Shown here: positions 61,632 through 64,000 of the stretch, piece after piece
Position numbering within the stretch: position 1 is the stretch's first letter
Layout of the letters: every line of letters begins with the position of its first letter
Source: Lactonifactor sp. BIOML-A5
Lineage (GTDB): Bacteria > Bacillota > Clostridia > Lachnospirales > Lachnospiraceae
Length of the DNA: 64,000 nucleotides
Assembly (NCBI RefSeq): GCF_009677585.1
Contig: NZ_WKYV01000017.1
Span: 1 to 64,000, forward strand
Direction of reading: 5' to 3'
Program-made: the position numbers and the translations under genes
Notes under the pieces: generated by a model
What the model was told of the DNA's origin: nothing
The model's input: the letters and a program-made list of their open reading frames with translations, nothing else
Database searches by the model: none

Positions 61632-62621
61632 ATGCCAATTCATAAAACTTTTGGCGTAGATCTGGGGACAAGCACGATTAAGATCTATTCCGCCCAGAAA
61701 GACACTATAACGAAAGAAAAGAACATGATTGCGATTCGAAACGGGGAACAAGTACTGGCTGTGGGAGATGACGCTTATGAAATGTATGAAAAAGCGCCTT
61801 CCAACATCTATGTAGAGTCTCCCATGTCTTTCGGTAAAATCGCTAATATAAATCACACAGAAATCGTACTGCAGACACTGCTGCAAAGGGCAGAACACGC
61901 CTCTTTGCTGGGCAATACTCTTTTTCTTACAGTTCCTGCAGACATGTCTGAAATCGAAAAAAGAGCCTACTATACCATTGCCAGCGGCAGCCGGAAAAAC
62001 AATGTGCGTATGGTAGAAAAATCCATAGCAGATGCCATTGCTCTCGGAATCCCCCTGAATCACACGAAAGGATCTATGGTTGTCAATATCGGTGCCCAGA
62101 GTACAGAGATTTCTGTGGTGGCAGAAGGTCGGGTTATTTTAAGCAAGATTGTAGAGATAGGCGGCAAACAGCTGAATGAATCCATCTGCAACACAGTGCG
62201 CCGCAAATATAACCTACATATTGGCACAAGAACTGCGAAGCGTCTGAAGCTGTCCCTGGGGTATCTGGGTCTGGATAAGAAAGAGGCCCGCAAGATTGTA
62301 GGCATAGACAGTCTTTCCGGACTTCCCAGAGAAGGAGTAATCTCATCCAGGGCCGTGCACGAGGCAATTACGGATCTGATCCGGACGGTGGGGGAAGAGA
62401 TCAAATTTTTTCTGGAACGCACACCTCCTCAGATCTATCATTCCATAATAGAAGAGGGGATTTACCTCACAGGAGGGACTACCCGGATTCCGGACATTGA
62501 GTGGTACCTGCGAAGAGTGACCGGTTATAAAATCCATCTTTCGGGCCTTTATGATCTGTGCACCATCTGCGGAGTCAAGGAGATCATTAACAGCCGCTCT
62601 TTACAGAAATGGGCAAAATAA
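61632..62621 (+). CDS. mreB: Rod shape-determining protein MreB
   Basis: This 329-residue actin-like protein has the phosphate motif GVDLGTSTIKIYSAQ at residues 6-20, and later VVNIGAQSTEISVVAEG and GIYLTGGTTRIPDIEW. MreB polymers steer lateral wall synthesis in rod-shaped cells. radC lies 14 bases upstream and mreC starts 16 bases downstream. Mbl-like paralogues cannot be told apart by sequence alone, but the operon is mreBCD. Confidence 0.94.
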   Translation: MPIHKTFGVDLGTSTIKIYSAQKDTITKEKNMIAIRNGEQVLAVGDDAYEMYEKAPSNIYVESPMSFGKIANINHTEIVLQTLLQRAEHASLLGNTLFLTVPADMSEIEKRAYYTIASGSRKNNVRMVEKSIADAIALGIPLNHTKGSMVVNIGAQSTEISVVAEGRVILSKIVEIGGKQLNESICNTVRRKYNLHIGTRTAKRLKLSLGYLGLDKKEARKIVGIDSLSGLPREGVISSRAVHEAITDLIRTVGEEIKFFLERTPPQIYHSIIEEGIYLTGGTTRIPDIEWYLRRVTGYKIHLSGLYDLCTICGVKEIINSRSLQKWAK

Positions 62622-62637
62622 TAATAGAGGTTTTAGC

Positions 62638-63495
62638 ATGAAGAAGAAACGCAATATTAAAATAAAAAGCAAACATTTAATTGTTATCATGTCACTGGTA
62701 TGTATCAGTCTGATGCTTCTTACCTTTACAGCAAAACTTCCCACCGGCCCCGTAAAAAGAGTGGCCGGATATATCATTGTTCCCTTCCAGAACGGACTCA
62801 ATGAGGTGGGGAATCTGCTGTCCGGAGTACAGGACGGCTTTCAGAAAAAGAGCAGGCTGGTAAAAGAGAATAAAAAGCTTCAGGAAAAGGTAGAAGAACT
62901 CACCACAGAAAACAGTCAGCTGATCCAGAACCAGTATGAGCTGGAGCGGCTGCAGAAGCTCTATGATCTGGACCAGCAGTACGCAGAATATGATAAAGTA
63001 GCTGCTGAGGTAATATCCAAAGATCCGGGAAACTGGTACGATACCTTTGTAATTAATAAGGGAAGCGATGATGGGATCAAAAAGGATATGAATGTAATCA
63101 CCATCGGCGGTCTTGTGGGAATTGTCACGGAAACTGGATCCAACTGGTCAACGGTACGCTCTATTATTGACGATTCCAGCAATGTCAGCGCCCAGGTGGC
63201 GACGACGTCGGATACCTGTACGGTTACCGGCAATTTAAAGCTTATGGATTCCGGGAAACTGGGATTTATCCAGCTGCGGGATGAAGAGGGAAAGGTTCAG
63301 GTGGGAGATAAGATCGTCACATCCCAGATAAGCGATAAGTTCTTAAAAGGAATTCTCATCGGATATATCAGTGAGCTGGAGGAGGACTCCAACCACCTGA
63401 CTTACACAGGAACATTGATCCCGGCAGTGGATTTTGCACATATACAGGAGGTTCTTGTGATTACCGATCTGAAACAGCAGAAAGGGGAGTCCTGA
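62638..63495 (+). CDS. mreC: Rod shape-determining protein MreC
   Basis: This 285-residue protein has one N-terminal membrane segment (about 13-31), a coiled coil (about 65-110, with KENKKLQEKVEELTTE) and the MreC beta-barrel domain. It links the cytoskeleton to the wall synthesis enzymes outside. ATG 62638 follows TAGAGG; the longer frame starts inside mreB at 62551 and has no ribosome site. Confidence 0.95.
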   Translation: MKKKRNIKIKSKHLIVIMSLVCISLMLLTFTAKLPTGPVKRVAGYIIVPFQNGLNEVGNLLSGVQDGFQKKSRLVKENKKLQEKVEELTTENSQLIQNQYELERLQKLYDLDQQYAEYDKVAAEVISKDPGNWYDTFVINKGSDDGIKKDMNVITIGGLVGIVTETGSNWSTVRSIIDDSSNVSAQVATTSDTCTVTGNLKLMDSGKLGFIQLRDEEGKVQVGDKIVTSQISDKFLKGILIGYISELEEDSNHLTYTGTLIPAVDFAHIQEVLVITDLKQQKGES

Positions 63496-63496
63496 T

Positions 63497-64000
63497 ATGA
63501 GACGAAGAATCGTAATATTGCTGCTGATCATTGTCAGCTTTATTCTACAATCTACGGTTTTCCAAAGTCTTTCTATCGGCTCTATTGCCCCCAATCTTCT
63601 TTTGATTCTTACCGTTTCGTTCGGATTTATGAGAGGAAAAAAGACCGGGCTGTGGACAGGATTTGTCTGCGGCCTGATGATCGATATGTTCTATGGAAAC
63701 CTGCTGGGCTTCTATGCATTGGTCTATATGACGGCCGGTTATATTACAGGATTTTGTTACAAAATTTATTACGATGAAGATATCAAGGTACCAATGATAT
63801 TAATAGCCGTCTGTGATATCGGCTATAATCTCATGGTCTACTGCCTGCAGTTTCTGCTGCGGGGACGCATTGACTTTTTTTACTATCTGAGACGAATTAT
63901 GATACCGGAAATGGTATATACCATTTTAATCACTTTGGTATTCTACCGTATCCTGTACAAAATCAACCACAAATTAGTGGAACTGGAAATGAAAGAGAGA
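63497..64000 (+). CDS. mreD: Rod shape-determining protein MreD (5' part)
   Basis: An open frame of 168 codons begins at ATG 63497, one base after the mreC stop, and runs to the window edge without a stop. It reads as four to five hydrophobic segments with LQSTVFQSLSIGSIAPNLLL near the start and a GFVCGLMIDMFYG motif near residues 54-66, typical of MreD. Only the C-terminal tail is missing; usual length is 165-180 residues. Confidence 0.92.
   Translation, partial: MRRRIVILLLIIVSFILQSTVFQSLSIGSIAPNLLLILTVSFGFMRGKKTGLWTGFVCGLMIDMFYGNLLGFYALVYMTAGYITGFCYKIYYDEDIKVPMILIAVCDIGYNLMVYCLQFLLRGRIDFFYYLRRIMIPEMVYTILITLVFYRILYKINHKLVELEMKER

Noticed and set aside
1-64000. CRISPR array, tRNA, rRNA, insertion sequence or prophage
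   Set aside because: No regularly spaced repeats, cloverleaf-type sequences, transposase or phage structural genes were recognised; the only tandem repeat is within the M6 gene.

Overview
The window looks like chromosome from an anaerobic, endospore-forming clostridium, most probably a member of the Lachnospiraceae. The evidence is moderate GC content, TTG and GTG starts behind strong AGGAGG-type ribosome binding sites, sporulation genes (yqfC, yqfD, a BofC-like protein, a Csp-like subtilase), an NfnAB flavin-bifurcating transhydrogenase, a Re-type citrate synthase homologue, an Fe-S serine dehydratase, Rex, and Firmicutes gene order (ydiF by rex, mutS-mutL-miaA-ynbB, radC-mreBCD). I see no rRNA, tRNA, CRISPR array, prophage or insertion sequence. 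Species cannot be named from the sequence alone. No gene-free stretch exceeds about 290 bases.

Layout. 1-3.1 kb: a terminator, a Cys/Gly-rich small protein, and two divergent subtilases. 3.1-6.6 kb: a glutamate-precursor operon (Re-citrate synthase homologue, GntR regulator, NADP isocitrate dehydrogenase) behind a promoter overlapped by a perfect 20-bp inverted repeat. 6.6-12.5 kb: ydiF (minus strand), rex, nnr, alr and a mazF with no antitoxin. 12.6-20.2 kb: CNNM/CBS membrane protein, yebC, tepA, uppP, an FtsK/SpoIIIE translocase and a zinc-ribbon/TPR protein. 20.2-23.1 kb: nfnA-nfnB, a 32-bp palindrome, and rlmH. 23.1-29.7 kb: accessory regulators (AraC, VOC, PadR with two envelope proteins), serine dehydratase, DUF4003 protein.

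29.7-40 kb is the most accessory part: a secreted M6 metalloprotease with wall-binding repeats, a Na/Pi transporter, an XRE-AbrB regulator with a glycosyltransferase divergent from a MerR-GyrI regulator, an orphan NuoE-like ferredoxin, the DUF6323/DUF6179 pair and a TRIC-type membrane protein. 40-45.5 kb: DUF2284 protein, then yqfC-yqfD-phoH-ybeY, a DUF3048 lipoprotein and a BofC-like protein with a forespore-type promoter. 45.6-49.5 kb: proline biosynthesis (proB, proA) around DUF896 and 5-formyl-THF cyclo-ligase genes, then an M14 peptidase behind a structured leader. 49.5-61 kb: miaB, mutS, mutL, miaA, ynbB-like and two flavoprotein genes, nearly gapless. 60.9-64 kb: radC, mreB, mreC and the 5' part of mreD, which runs off the window.

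Themes are redox balance (Rex, Nfn, NAD(P)HX repair), envelope and division, sporulation, and DNA/tRNA maintenance. The best candidates for undescribed biology are the DUF6323/DUF6179 pair, the XRE-AbrB/glycosyltransferase/MerR cluster, the structured leader before the M14 peptidase, the BofC-like gene, and the Cys-rich protein next to a Csp-like protease.
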